64,000 nucleotides of DNA from Motiliproteus coralliicola (lineage in GTDB: Bacteria; Pseudomonadota; Gammaproteobacteria; Pseudomonadales; Balneatricaceae), in NCBI RefSeq assembly GCF_003345655.1, contig NZ_QQOH01000003.1, positions 558,001-622,000 on the forward strand. Direction: 5' to 3'. Position numbers and translations under genes: made by a program. The notes beneath the pieces were generated by a model. That model was not told where the DNA came from and did no database searches. It saw only the letters and a program-made list of their open reading frames with translations. Below are positions 38,901-48,166 of the stretch, in pieces (the stretch's first letter is position 1; every line of letters begins with the position of its first letter).

Positions 38901-39971
38901 ATGACAAAGCTTGCTCGTACCGCTGTAACTGCAGCTGCCCTGACTGCTGCGATGTCGGTTGCAGTACCTGCCACCGCAGCTGACAAAACCTTGCTCAAAA
39001 CTCCAGTTGCCTTCGGCACCCACCTCCCCGCTCTGGGCACCCCGATCAAATGGGTTTCCGAACAGCTGCCGGTGATGAGCGGCAACAAACTGAAGATGAA
39101 GATCTATGAGCCGGGCAAGCTGGTTGCACCGCCTGAGATCCTCGAAGCAGTTTCCAGCGGCAAGGTTAACTCCGGTTACGCCACCGCCGGTTACTGGCAG
39201 GGCAAAATGCCTGCTGCAGCCCTGTTCTCCGCTGTACCTTTCGGCCCGGAAGCGGGTGAATACCTGGCCTGGATGTACTTCGGCAACGGTCTGAAGCTGT
39301 ATCAAGAGATGTACGATACCGCCGGCTACAACGTTAAGGTTCTGCCTTGCGCCATCATCTCTCCGGAAACTTCCGGCTGGTTCAAGAAGCCGATCGAGAA
39401 GCCGGAAGACCTGAAGGGTCTGAACATGCGCTTCTTCGGCCTGGGCGCCAGCGTGATGGAAAAACTGGGTGTTGGTACCGTACAGATCCCGGGCGGCGAA
39501 ATCTTCGGCGCACTGGAAAAGGGTGCTATCGATGCGTCTGAATTCTCCCAGCCGGCTATCGACCAGCGTCTGGGCTTCCACAAGATCGCCAAGTACAACT
39601 ACTTCCCCGGCTGGCACCAGCAGTCCACCGTGTTCGAACTGCTCGTGAACAAAGACGCCTGGGGCAAGATGAGCGAAGCCAACCAGGCGATTCTGGAAAC
39701 CACCTGTAAAGCCTCTATGACCAACGCCATCGCTGAAGGTGAATCCATGCAGCATGACGTAATGGCTAAAGCCAAGGCTAACGGTGTAGAGATCCGTTAC
39801 TGGAACAACGAAATGCTGTCTCTGTTCAAGAACACCTGGGACCAGGTGGTTGAAGAGAAGAAGCAAGACGCCTTCTTTAACAAGGTTTACACCGACATGA
39901 GCAACTTCCGTGACGGTTACGACCTGTGGGAAGCCAACGCCTTCCTGCCGCGTCCGCAGCCGAACCTGTAA
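38901..39971 (+). CDS. dctP: TRAP transporter solute-binding protein (DctP family)
   Basis: Periplasmic binding protein of a TRAP transporter, 356 residues. A signal peptide (about 1-26, ending ATAA) precedes a DctP-fold domain: PVAFGTHLPALGTPIKWV, the conserved LKGLNMRFFGLGASVMEKLGV (read as LKGLNMRFFG and ASVMEKLGV; the Arg binds the ligand carboxylate) and VQIPGGEIFGALEKGAIDASE (parts IPGGEIFGAL and GAIDASE). Tryptophan- and tyrosine-rich patches resemble binding proteins for 2-oxo and 2-hydroxy acids. The neighbours (D-lactate dehydrogenase, PdhR operator) favour lactate or pyruvate as ligand; this is inference. AGGA precedes the ATG region. Confidence 0.92.
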   Translation: MTKLARTAVTAAALTAAMSVAVPATAADKTLLKTPVAFGTHLPALGTPIKWVSEQLPVMSGNKLKMKIYEPGKLVAPPEILEAVSSGKVNSGYATAGYWQGKMPAAALFSAVPFGPEAGEYLAWMYFGNGLKLYQEMYDTAGYNVKVLPCAIISPETSGWFKKPIEKPEDLKGLNMRFFGLGASVMEKLGVGTVQIPGGEIFGALEKGAIDASEFSQPAIDQRLGFHKIAKYNYFPGWHQQSTVFELLVNKDAWGKMSEANQAILETTCKASMTNAIAEGESMQHDVMAKAKANGVEIRYWNNEMLSLFKNTWDQVVEEKKQDAFFNKVYTDMSNFRDGYDLWEANAFLPRPQPNL

Positions 39972-40008
39972 GTGATGCAACACCGGAGCCCGTCAGCCGG
40001 GCTCCCCT

Positions 40009-40042
40009 GGCCGGGGAAGCTCACGCCCCGGCCGCCTTTTTT
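40009..40042 (+). terminator. Attenuating terminator between dctP and dctQ
   Basis: Two adjacent hairpins follow dctP: GGAGCCC/GGGCTCC (39985-40005) and GGCCGGGG/CCCCGGCC (40009-40016, 40026-40033), the second followed by a T-rich run. Partial termination here would make more binding protein than membrane subunits, a common solution in binding-protein-dependent importers. Confidence 0.8.
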
Positions 40043-40216
40043 CTGACTGCTGCGCTCGATTTGCCCAATCAGTTAAAGCAGCAGCCTGTAAGTTGTTCTG
40101 CCAGCCGCCACGCACAAGAGCGGTACGCAGCCAAACCATTTTGACGAGCCCGCAACGGCAAAAGCTCTTCTAAGCTAACGCTGAGTTTTTCTGCGCGCTC
40201 ACAAGAGGTTTCTATC

Positions 40217-40747
40217 GTGCAAAGTCACCATCAACATCAAGAGCATCCGGTCTTCGTGGCTGATTGTATTGATGCTTTTATCCGTAAGATCGGCCACCTG
40301 ATCGCCTGGGTCTATGTTGCCCTGATCCTGGTCATCATCACCCAGGTATTCCTGCGTAAAGGTCTCTCCAGCGGCCTGATCATTCTTGAAGAGCTGCAAT
40401 GGCATCTCTATGCCGTTGGGGTCATGTTCGGAATGTCCTACGCCCAGATCAACAACGCCCATGTTCGGGTCGATTTGATCTACGGCGGCCTGCGGATCCG
40501 AACCAAGCGGATTATCGATGTCCTCGGCATTTTGATACTGGTTCTGCCGTTTATCGCGGTGATCTTTATTCACAGCCTCGATTTCGTCGCCGACTCCTGG
40601 CGCATCAATGAATCTTCCGACTCACCATCCGGCCTACCTTGGCGCTGGGCGATCAAGAGTGTCATTCCGCTCAGCTTCGGCATGTTGGCACTGGCGGTTA
40701 TCTCCCGCCTGATTCGTGATGTTGTACTGCTGTTCCGGGGAGAATAA
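40217..40747 (+). CDS. dctQ: TRAP transporter small permease (DctQ family)
   Basis: A 176-residue four-helix membrane subunit of the TRAP transporter. Helices lie at about residues 25-45 (HLIAWVYVALILVIITQVFL), 55-75, 95-115 and 145-165. LEELQWHLYAVGVMFGMSYA and the loop NNAHVRVDLIY are family hallmarks. The start is a GTG with AAGAGGT just upstream. It is separated from dctM by only 2 bases and is translationally linked to it. Confidence 0.9.
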   Translation: MQSHHQHQEHPVFVADCIDAFIRKIGHLIAWVYVALILVIITQVFLRKGLSSGLIILEELQWHLYAVGVMFGMSYAQINNAHVRVDLIYGGLRIRTKRIIDVLGILILVLPFIAVIFIHSLDFVADSWRINESSDSPSGLPWRWAIKSVIPLSFGMLALAVISRLIRDVVLLFRGE

Positions 40748-40749
40748 CG

Positions 40750-42135
40750 ATGGAAATTAATGAGATTCTCGTTATCGCGATGTTCCTGTCGTTCATCGCG
40801 CTACTGTTTACCGGTATTCCGGTCGCCTGGGTTCTGGGTGGCATCGGAGTTATCTTCGCCGGCATCGGCTATCTGGCCGATATGTATCTTGACGCCTTTA
40901 CCGGGCTCGACTTTCTGACCCTTGGCCTGGTGGTCAACCGGTTGTTCAAAATCATGGATAACTGGATCCTGGTCGCCCTGCCGATGTTTATCTTTATGGG
41001 CATCATGCTGGATAAGTCCGGTGTTGCCGAGAAACTGATGCAGTCGATGCAGGAGCTGTTCGGGCGAGTCCGTGGTGGCTTGGCGATCACCGTAACCGCT
41101 ATCGGTATCATCCTGGCGGCTTCCACCGGCATCATCGGTGCCTCCGTGGTACTGCTGGCGGTGATGTCGCTGCCGTCAATGATGAAGCAAGGCTACTCCA
41201 AACCGTTCGCACTGGGCACCATCGCCTCGGCGGGTACCCTGGGCATCCTGATTCCGCCAAGCATCATGCTGGTTATCATGGCCGACCAGCTGGGCCTGTC
41301 GGTAGGTGACCTGTTTATGGGAGCGGTCTTCCCGGGACTGCTATTGGGCGCACTGTATATCATCTACATCCTGAGCGTGGGCTTCTTCAGCCCGGATTCG
41401 GCTCCGGTACCGGAAGATGCCAAGCGGGTTACCATGCGTGCCTTTATCGGGCTGCTGAAAGCGGTAACCCCGACCCTGCTGCTGATCTTTATCGTACTGG
41501 GCTCAATCTTCGCCGGTATCGCCACCCCGACCGAGGCCTCCGGTGTTGGTGCCTTGGGTGCAACGCTGCTGGCGATGTACAACAAGAAATTCAGTTTCAA
41601 GGTGCTCAAAGAGGTTATGCAGGGCACCTACAACACCACCGCCTATATCTTTGCGATCTTTATCGGTGCGACCTGCTTCGCGCTGGTACTGCGTGAGCTG
41701 GGTGGTGACGAGCTGATCGAGTCGTTCCTGACCGGCCTGCCATTCGGTCCTTACGGCATCATCGCTTTCATCCTGTTCATCATCTTCCTGCTCGGTTTCT
41801 TCCTGGATTGGATCGAAATCACCCTGATCATCCTGCCGTTGTTAGCGCCCGTTATAAGTGCGCTTGGCTTTGATATCGACGGCTATGGCGTGGTCGACAA
41901 CCCCGAGCTGGTCTGGTTCGTAATGCTGGTGGCGATGGCGTTACAGACGTCGTTCTTAACCCCACCGGTGGGCTTCGCCCTCTTCTATCTGAAGGGGGTC
42001 TGTCCGCCGGATATCCGCCTGAGCGACATATATAAAGGGGTTATTCCGTTCATCATCCTGCAGCTGATCGCACTGGTAGTGCTGGTGCTCTGGCCGCAGC
42101 TGGTGATCTGGCTACCAGCCGCCGCCTACGGCTGA
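40750..42135 (+). CDS. dctM: TRAP transporter large permease (DctM family)
   Basis: The 461-residue large membrane subunit, with about 12 hydrophobic segments, couples uptake to the Na+ or H+ gradient. Recognisable features are PMFIFMGIMLDKSGVAEKL, the glycine-rich GIIGASVVLLAVMSLPSMMKQGY, LGILIPPSIMLVIMA and the late FLTPPVGFALFYLKGV. It is longer than the minimal DctM (about 425) but within the range of the larger DctM proteins for mannitol- or lactate-type substrates. It lies 2 bases after dctQ. Confidence 0.93.
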   Translation: MEINEILVIAMFLSFIALLFTGIPVAWVLGGIGVIFAGIGYLADMYLDAFTGLDFLTLGLVVNRLFKIMDNWILVALPMFIFMGIMLDKSGVAEKLMQSMQELFGRVRGGLAITVTAIGIILAASTGIIGASVVLLAVMSLPSMMKQGYSKPFALGTIASAGTLGILIPPSIMLVIMADQLGLSVGDLFMGAVFPGLLLGALYIIYILSVGFFSPDSAPVPEDAKRVTMRAFIGLLKAVTPTLLLIFIVLGSIFAGIATPTEASGVGALGATLLAMYNKKFSFKVLKEVMQGTYNTTAYIFAIFIGATCFALVLRELGGDELIESFLTGLPFGPYGIIAFILFIIFLLGFFLDWIEITLIILPLLAPVISALGFDIDGYGVVDNPELVWFVMLVAMALQTSFLTPPVGFALFYLKGVCPPDIRLSDIYKGVIPFIILQLIALVVLVLWPQLVIWLPAAAYG

Positions 42136-42157
42136 TGAGAGAGCCGACGTGAAATCT

Positions 42158-42180
42158 GGCCCGCAGCTCTGCGGGCCTTT
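42158..42180 (+). terminator. Hairpin between dctM and dld
   Basis: GGCCCGCA / TGCGGGCC (42158-42165 and 42170-42177), with a four-base loop GCTC, followed by only three T. It may be a weak terminator or mRNA-stabilising hairpin between the transporter and dld. Confidence 0.5.
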
Positions 42181-42254
42181 CACCCCCTCTCAATCCAGGC
42201 TTCATGCCCCCTCGCCAACCCCGCTTCGCGACGAATTTCAGGCAGGACAGCGTT

Positions 42255-43943
42255 ATGTCAGCACAACAGTTTATCGATCAATTAACGACCATTGTCGGTC
42301 GTGAAAATATCAAGACCGGCGAACGCCAAACCGAACATTACCGCAAGGGCTTCCGCTCCGGCGAAGGCGACGCCTTGGCGGTGGTATTTCCGACCACCCT
42401 GCTGCAGCAGTGGCGGGTACTGAAAGCCTGCGTCGAAGCCGACAAGATCATCATCATGCAGGCCGCCAACACCGGCCTGACCGAAGGCTCGACCCCTAGC
42501 GGTGAGGATTACGACCGGGATATCATCATCCTCAACACCACCCGCATGGACAGCATCTATCTGCTGGACGAAGGGCGCCAGATCATCAGCCTGCCCGGCG
42601 CCACCCTGTTCAAGCTCGAGAAGCTGCTCAAGCCCTTGAATCGGGCTCCCCACTCGGTAATCGGCTCCTCCTGCATCGGCGCCTCCATTATCGGCGGAAT
42701 CGCCAACAATTCCGGTGGCGCGCTGGTGAAACGCGGACCGGCCTATTCCGAACTGTCACTGTTCGCCCGCATCAGCGATAACGGCGAATTGGAGCTGGTC
42801 AATCACCTGGGAATCGAACTGGGCGACAGCCCCGAAGAGATGCTCCAGAACCTGGAACAGCAGAACTTTTCCACCGATGGCCAGGCCGCTCCTGGCAAAG
42901 CCTCGGCCAGCGACTATCCGGAAATCCTGCGCGACGTCGATGCCGACACTCCGGCCCGTTTCAACGCCGACACCCGCCGTCTGTACGAGGCCAGCGGCTG
43001 CGCCGGCAAACTGGCTATCTTCGCGGTACGACTGGACACCTTCGAGGTGCCGCAGCAAGAGCAGGTCTACTACATCGGCACCAACGATCCGGCCCAGTTG
43101 ACCCAGCTTCGCCGGGATATTCTCAAAGGCTTCAAGAACCTGCCGGAAGTCGGCGAGTACATGCATCGCGATGTGTTCGATATCGCCCTGAAGTACGGCA
43201 AAGACACCTTCCTGATGATCAACTACCTGGGCACCGACCCGTTGCCCAAACTGTTTGCCGTGAAGGGTTCGATCAGTGCCTGGCTGAACCGGTTCAGCTT
43301 CCTTCCCAAGGAGCTGCCGGACCGGGTGATGCAGATCATGAGCCGCTGCTGGCCCAACATCGTACCCAAGCGGCTGATGCAGTTCCGCGACGACTACGAA
43401 CACCATCTGATTCTGAAGATGAGTGACGAGGGCATCGACGAAGCGGACGCCTACTTGAAAGAGTTCTTCAGCGATCCGGCCAAGGGGGGCTATATCGCCT
43501 GTAGCGCCGACGAAGCGAAGAAAGCCTATCTGCTGCGCTTTGCCGCCGCCGGAGCTGCGATCCGGTACGAGACCGTCCACCACAAAGAGGTCGAAAATAT
43601 CCTGGCGCTGGACATTGCGCTCAAGCGCAACGACGAAGACTGGGTCGAAAAGCTGCCGGAGTCGATCACCTCGCAGCTGGTCAGTTCGCTCTACTACGGC
43701 CACTTTATGTGTCATGTGTTCCATCAGGACTACATCCTGAAGAAAGGCGCCGATGCCAAAGCGATCAAGCAGCAGATGCTCGATATTCTGGCGGCCAAAG
43801 GCGCCAAGTACCCGGCCGAGCATAACGTCGGCCACCTGTACGAAGCGGAAAGTGGTCTGAAGAACTTCTACGCCGAGCTCGACCCGACCAACACTTTTAA
43901 TCCGGGTATCGGCAAGACCTCCAAACGTCGCTGCGGCTGCTGA
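42255..43943 (+). CDS. dld: Quinone-dependent D-lactate dehydrogenase
   Basis: Membrane-associated FAD enzyme that oxidises D-lactate to pyruvate and passes electrons to the quinone pool. The 562-residue product matches E. coli Dld (571). The N-terminal FAD-binding domain has VVFPTTLLQQWRVLKACV (read in part) and MQAANTGLTEGSTPSGEDYDRDI (parts AANTGLTEGSTP and GEDYDRDI), with IGSSCIGASIIGGIANNSGG (about 130-150; split as IGSSCIGASI and IANNSGG). The C-terminal membrane-binding domain ends PTNTFNPGIGKTSKRR. AGGACAG precedes the ATG at 42255; an earlier ATG at 42204 is less likely. It is in the PdhR-operator-controlled TRAP operon. Confidence 0.93.
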   Translation: MSAQQFIDQLTTIVGRENIKTGERQTEHYRKGFRSGEGDALAVVFPTTLLQQWRVLKACVEADKIIIMQAANTGLTEGSTPSGEDYDRDIIILNTTRMDSIYLLDEGRQIISLPGATLFKLEKLLKPLNRAPHSVIGSSCIGASIIGGIANNSGGALVKRGPAYSELSLFARISDNGELELVNHLGIELGDSPEEMLQNLEQQNFSTDGQAAPGKASASDYPEILRDVDADTPARFNADTRRLYEASGCAGKLAIFAVRLDTFEVPQQEQVYYIGTNDPAQLTQLRRDILKGFKNLPEVGEYMHRDVFDIALKYGKDTFLMINYLGTDPLPKLFAVKGSISAWLNRFSFLPKELPDRVMQIMSRCWPNIVPKRLMQFRDDYEHHLILKMSDEGIDEADAYLKEFFSDPAKGGYIACSADEAKKAYLLRFAAAGAAIRYETVHHKEVENILALDIALKRNDEDWVEKLPESITSQLVSSLYYGHFMCHVFHQDYILKKGADAKAIKQQMLDILAAKGAKYPAEHNVGHLYEAESGLKNFYAELDPTNTFNPGIGKTSKRRCGC

Positions 43944-44243
43944 TTTTGCACTCAACGTGACCTAAAACCAGTGGGCCGACAATTAGGTTTGTCTCGCCCG
44001 CTGGCTTGGAGTATAAAACCAAAGTCTACCCAACTGATCGCTACTTAAAGATCGACAGCAGGTAGCCGCTAGCGAGTAAGGACGCAACGGATTGACGCCA
44101 TCGGCGCCAACCGCACAAAAAGCCTCTGGAAGGATAAGCGCAGTCCCTCGATACGCATGTCACAGAATTAATGTAACGCCAGTAGCCGTTCGGACAGGGC
44201 CGAACCTGTTCGACAGACGTATCCAGTACCAAGGAGTACCACC
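43944..44243 (+). promoter_or_regulatory. Leader region of the universal stress protein gene
   Basis: A 300-base gap with no supported small gene. It must hold the promoter of the usp gene, but I see only a lone TATAAA-like box (about 44013) without a matching -35. AAGGAG precedes the start codon. Nothing further is claimed. Confidence 0.3.
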
Positions 44244-44723
44244 ATGTCTCTGCCAGAGATTAAAACCATCCTTTACACCACCTCGCTGAGCAAGCACACC
44301 CGTCCCGTCTTCCGTCAGGCGGTCAAGATGGCCGAACTCTATAACGCCAAGCTGGTGATGCTGCACGTGGTTGAGCCGATCGGCGAAACCGGCCAGGCGC
44401 TGATCCAGAATTACCTGGCGCCCGAGCTGATCAAGAACATGCATGACGAAGGTCTGGCCAAGGTCAAAGACAACATGAAGGACCGGGTCAAGAAGTTCTA
44501 CGACGACGAAATGCAGGATCTTGAGGTCCATCCCGACATCACCATCGAACAGATCGTCGGCGAGGGCAACCGTTCCGACGAGATCGTCGAAGTGGCCAAC
44601 GAGATCGACGCCGACATGATCTTGATGGGCTCCCACAACAGCCTGGGACGCAGCAGCCGCACCACCCGCCAGGTGATCAAGTACGCCAAGCGCCCGGTGA
44701 TGGTAATACCGGTTAAGGGTTAA
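44244..44723 (+). CDS. Universal stress protein (UspA family)
   Basis: A 159-residue UspA-domain protein, an alpha/beta fold found in stress survival. The start MSLPEIKTILYTTSLSKHT, the HVVEP strand (about 45) and the C-terminal GSHNSLGRSSRTTRQVIKYAKRPVMVIP (parts GSHNSLGRSSRTT and YAKRPVMVIP) define the family. The C-terminal motif resembles the ATP-binding GxxG...GS/T pattern (GSHNSLGRSSRTT), so nucleotide binding is possible. It is a single-gene unit followed by a 10-pair hairpin (44741-44764). Confidence 0.9.
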   Translation: MSLPEIKTILYTTSLSKHTRPVFRQAVKMAELYNAKLVMLHVVEPIGETGQALIQNYLAPELIKNMHDEGLAKVKDNMKDRVKKFYDDEMQDLEVHPDITIEQIVGEGNRSDEIVEVANEIDADMILMGSHNSLGRSSRTTRQVIKYAKRPVMVIPVKG

Positions 44724-44740
44724 CCCCCAGGTTTCATCCA

Positions 44741-44764
44741 ACCGGTCGCCCCGTGGCGACCGGT
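44741..44764 (+). terminator. Perfect hairpin after the usp gene
   Basis: ACCGGTCGCC / GGCGACCGGT (44741-44750 and 44755-44764) with loop CCGT. It lacks a T-run, so it may be a weak or Rho-assisted terminator. Confidence 0.55.
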
Positions 44765-44840
44765 CTATCTGCTCGTCCGCAGCCGACACGGCTGAAATAT
44801 TGGCCCGCCAGGTTGATAGATTGATGCAGGGACGTATCAA

Positions 44841-44859
44841 CATTGGCCATAGGCCAATG
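44841..44859. promoter_or_regulatory. Palindrome upstream of the AEC transporter
   Basis: CATTGGCC-ATA-GGCCAATG, an 8+3+8 perfect inverted repeat 108 bases before the AEC permease start. Its size and place suit an operator for an unknown regulator; no regulator gene is adjacent. Confidence 0.45.
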
Positions 44860-44966
44860 CGCCCAGAAACAACGCTGCACTGCGCAACTGCAGCAGTGTT
44901 CAGTGGGCGACACACAAATGGGAGGATGCCTATTTGTCCATCAGCTAAACAGGACGGAACGTCTCT

Positions 44967-45860
44967 ATGACCGCCACCAGCTGGGCGCTGACCGAGCGCA
45001 TCTTCCTAACCGTTTTTCCGCTGTTCGTGATCGTGCTCTGCGGTTACCTGTACGGCCGACGCCATCGCCCCGATATCGAATTCGCCAACCGCGCCAACAT
45101 GGATATCTTTATCCCGGCGCTGATCTTTCACTCCATGGCGACCCAGACCTTTCCGCTGAGCCAATACCAGGACCTGGCCCTGGGCGGGTTGCTCGTTGTA
45201 CTGGGCTCCGGACTGCTGCTTTATCCCATCGCCCGGCTGCTGAAGCTGAATCTGAAAACCTTTCTGCCACCGATGATGTTCAACAACACCGGCAACATGG
45301 GCATCCCGCTGCTGGTATTAGCCTTCGGCGAGCAGGTTCTTCCGGCGGCGGTGATTCTATTTATTGTCGAAAACACCCTGCATATGAGTGTCGGTGCGAT
45401 GATGCTGGATCGCAACACCCGACTGCTGAACCTGCTGAAAATGCCGATGATCATTGCCACCATCGCCGGTATCAGCTGGAGTCTGAGCGGCTGGCAGCTC
45501 CCCAAAGCGGCGGCGCTACCGATCGAGATGCTGGGTCAGATCTCGATCCCGTTGATGCTGTTTACCCTGGGAATCCGGATCGTCGAGGTCGGTTTCAAAC
45601 ACTGGCAACAGGGCGTGATCGGCGCCCTGCTCTGCCCGCTGTCGGGAATCCTGGTGGTATTGATAATCCAACCCTGGCTGCAGCTCTCTCAGGAGCAGTT
45701 CAGTCTACTACTGGTCTTTGGTGCCCTGCCCCCGGCGGTGCTCAACTACATGATGGCCGAGCGCTACCAGCAACAGCCCGAGCAGGTGGCTTCGATCGTG
45801 CTGCTGGGGAATATCGGCGCCCTCTTGACGATCCCGCCGGTGCTGGCCTTCGTGCTTTGA
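44967..45860 (+). CDS. AEC family transporter (auxin efflux carrier family)
   Basis: A 297-residue inner-membrane permease with about 10 hydrophobic helices in two inverted halves, matching the AEC (PF03547-type) family. Features are the N-terminal TVFPLFVIVLCGYLYGRR, the broken-helix motif MFNNTGNMGIPLLVLAFG (about 105-122) and the second broken helix near GALPPAVLNYMMAERY (about 252-267). Bacterial members export or import small organic acids such as malate, malonate or lactate; the substrate here is unknown. A palindrome (44841-44859) lies upstream. Confidence 0.88.
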   Translation: MTATSWALTERIFLTVFPLFVIVLCGYLYGRRHRPDIEFANRANMDIFIPALIFHSMATQTFPLSQYQDLALGGLLVVLGSGLLLYPIARLLKLNLKTFLPPMMFNNTGNMGIPLLVLAFGEQVLPAAVILFIVENTLHMSVGAMMLDRNTRLLNLLKMPMIIATIAGISWSLSGWQLPKAAALPIEMLGQISIPLMLFTLGIRIVEVGFKHWQQGVIGALLCPLSGILVVLIIQPWLQLSQEQFSLLLVFGALPPAVLNYMMAERYQQQPEQVASIVLLGNIGALLTIPPVLAFVL

Positions 45861-45960
45861 TCCAGCCCTGCTGACACTCCAATCCAATGGCAACGGGACG
45901 AATGACGGATGACGCAGCATCACCAAGGCGGCTCTGTCTGCTGCCTGTCCTACTGCCATT

Positions 45961-46455
45961 CTAGCGAGAGAAAACGATCGACAGGATCAACGACTCCGTT
46001 CCTTTATTCTCATCCCCCAAGTCGGCGTTTGAGATGTGCCCCAGCTCGAGCCTGAGTCGGCGATCCGGGGACAGAAGATAGTCGAGCATTAAGGAGGTGT
46101 GAAACTCCACATCATGATCAAGCTCGTCGCCCAATTTGTCAGAGCCTTCATGATAGTAGCCCGCCGATAAGCTGATACCGATTTCAAACTTGCGGCCAAG
46201 CGGAGTCTGCTTAAGCACACCAAGACCGACTAAATAATCACCACGATCCGATGCCAGCAGTTGGGCATAGGGCCGAATATCCCAGTAGTTAGCCAGAGGC
46301 TCCCACTCGTAGGCAACACGCCCTGTTGCCAGTTGATCGCCATTGTAGGCTCGCAATGCACCGGCTCCGACAACCAGTCTGGTATCTGCGTATGCCACAC
46401 TACCGACTACTGAGATCGCAGCACTAAGCACGATCCATACGAGGGTTTTCTGCAT
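45961..46455 (-). CDS. PagL-like lipid A 3-O-deacylase
   Basis: A 164-residue outer-membrane beta-barrel. A signal peptide (MQKTLVWIVLSAAISVVGSVAYA, about 1-23; read in parts) precedes alternating beta-strands. The C-terminal LGHISNADLGDENKGTESLIL (parts LGHISNADLG and KGTESLIL) matches the PagL active site, with the catalytic His, Ser and Glu in H-x-S-N and a Glu about 12 residues later. PagL removes the 3-O acyl chain of lipid A and lowers its immune activity. GAGGAG precedes the ATG at 46455. Convergent with the AEC gene. Confidence 0.85.
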   Translation of the reverse strand: MQKTLVWIVLSAAISVVGSVAYADTRLVVGAGALRAYNGDQLATGRVAYEWEPLANYWDIRPYAQLLASDRGDYLVGLGVLKQTPLGRKFEIGISLSAGYYHEGSDKLGDELDHDVEFHTSLMLDYLLSPDRRLRLELGHISNADLGDENKGTESLILSIVFSR

Positions 46456-46710
46456 CGACTTCTCCTCAACAATCCGATGATGCAAATCAACCAAGCGTCT
46501 AGGAAGTGTAATACACCAGCGCTATTTAGCCGCTTTGCCCAACAATTTGCCCAACAAAACGAAGCTTTTCTGAGGGATATCTGCCTCTGCATCGGAAATG
46601 TCATTTATCTGGGCGTATGATTAAGCTGATGAGTTCTTCAGGCTCTGCGGTATCGATAATCGCGCAGATAAAAGAGCTCAACAGCCTATTTGCCGAATTA
46701 AGAGAGCCCC

Positions 46711-48147
46711 ATGTTTCGTCGCACCAAGATCGTTACCACCCTCGGCCCGGCCACCGACAAGGCCGATAACCTCAAAGCCCTGCTTCAGGCCGGCGCTAAT
46801 GTCGTCAGACTCAACTTCTCCCACGGCAGCGCCGACGATCATCTCGAGCGGGCCGAACAGGTACGTCAATTAGCCAGCGAGCTAGGCGTGCAGGTCGCGA
46901 TCCTGGGCGACCTCCAGGGTCCCAAAATTCGGATCTCCACCTTTGCCGATGGCCCGATCCAACTCAAAGTCGGTGATCGTTTCACCCTCGACAGCGCACT
47001 GGCCGCCGGTGCCGGCAACAAAAAGGCAGTAGGACTGGACTACAAGACCCTACCGCAGGATCTGGAGCCCGGCGACCGACTGCTGCTCGACGACGGCCGG
47101 GTACATCTGGATGTGGAAGCGATCGAAGACACTAGGGTCATCACCCGGGTCAGCCTGGGTGGGCAGCTGTCCAACAACAAAGGCATCAATAAACTTGGCG
47201 GCGGACTCTCTGCCGCGGCGCTGACCGACAAGGACCGGACCGATATTTTGACCGCCGCCAAGATCGGGGTCGATTACCTGGCCGTCTCCTTCCCACGCAG
47301 CAGCGACGATATCGAGCTGGCCCGCCGACTGGCATCCGAGGCCGGATTCGAGCCCAGCATCGTCGCCAAGGTGGAGCGTGCCGAAACGGTCGAGACCGAG
47401 ATGGCCATGGACGAGATCATCCTGGCTTCCGATGCGGTGATGGTGGCCCGAGGTGACCTGGGGGTCGAGATCGGCGACCCCGAACTGGTGGGTGTGCAAA
47501 AGCGCCTGATCCGACGCGCCCGTCAGCTCAACCGAGTGGTGATCACCGCCACCCAGATGATGGAGTCGATGATCCACAACCCGATGCCGACCCGTGCCGA
47601 AGTGATGGATATCGCCAACGCGGTACTCGACGGTACCGACGCGGTGATGCTATCGGGTGAGACCGCCATGGGCGCCTACCCCGTCGAGACCGTCAAAACC
47701 ATGGCCGAGATCTGCCAAGGAGCCGAAAAGCACCCCAGCGTGAATGTCTCCAAGCACCGGCTCGACAAGACCTTCACCGACATCACCGAAACCGTGGCGA
47801 TGGCGACCATGTACGCCGCCAACCACTTGGAGGGAGTCAAGGCGATTATCGCCCTGACCGAGTCCGGTAAAACCCCACTGCTGTTGTCACGCATCAGCTC
47901 CGGCCTGCCGATCTTCGCTCTGTCACGGGACACCGACACCCTCAACCGGGTCAGTCTTTATCGAGGGGTACGTCCGGTTCGATTCGATTTCTGGGCCAGT
48001 GACATCGCCGTGGTGGCCGACAAAGCACTGGAGCAACTGAAGCAACAGCACGACCTCAACAGCGGTGATATCGTCCTGGTCACCCATGGAGGCAACTACG
48101 CCCCCCAGTCGGGCACCAACAGCTGCAACGTTCTGACCGTCCGGTAG
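46711..48147 (+). CDS. pyk: Pyruvate kinase (PykA type)
   Basis: Makes pyruvate and ATP from phosphoenolpyruvate and ADP. The 478-residue product is nearer to E. coli PykA (480) than PykF. It has [16 protein letters not shown] at the start, [14 protein letters not shown] (about 35), [11 protein letters not shown] (about 73-83), the catalytic [10 protein letters not shown] (about 213-222; Lys) and the metal site [18 protein letters not shown] (about 245-262). [26 protein letters not shown] (parts) completes the active site. It is followed by a ROK kinase after 19 bases, a small glycolytic unit. Confidence 0.96.
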   Translation: MFRRTKIVTTLGPATDKADNLKALLQAGANVVRLNFSHGSADDHLERAEQVRQLASELGVQVAILGDLQGPKIRISTFADGPIQLKVGDRFTLDSALAAGAGNKKAVGLDYKTLPQDLEPGDRLLLDDGRVHLDVEAIEDTRVITRVSLGGQLSNNKGINKLGGGLSAAALTDKDRTDILTAAKIGVDYLAVSFPRSSDDIELARRLASEAGFEPSIVAKVERAETVETEMAMDEIILASDAVMVARGDLGVEIGDPELVGVQKRLIRRARQLNRVVITATQMMESMIHNPMPTRAEVMDIANAVLDGTDAVMLSGETAMGAYPVETVKTMAEICQGAEKHPSVNVSKHRLDKTFTDITETVAMATMYAANHLEGVKAIIALTESGKTPLLLSRISSGLPIFALSRDTDTLNRVSLYRGVRPVRFDFWASDIAVVADKALEQLKQQHDLNSGDIVLVTHGGNYAPQSGTNSCNVLTVR

Positions 48148-48166
48148 CCAGGAGCCGCAAAAAAGC

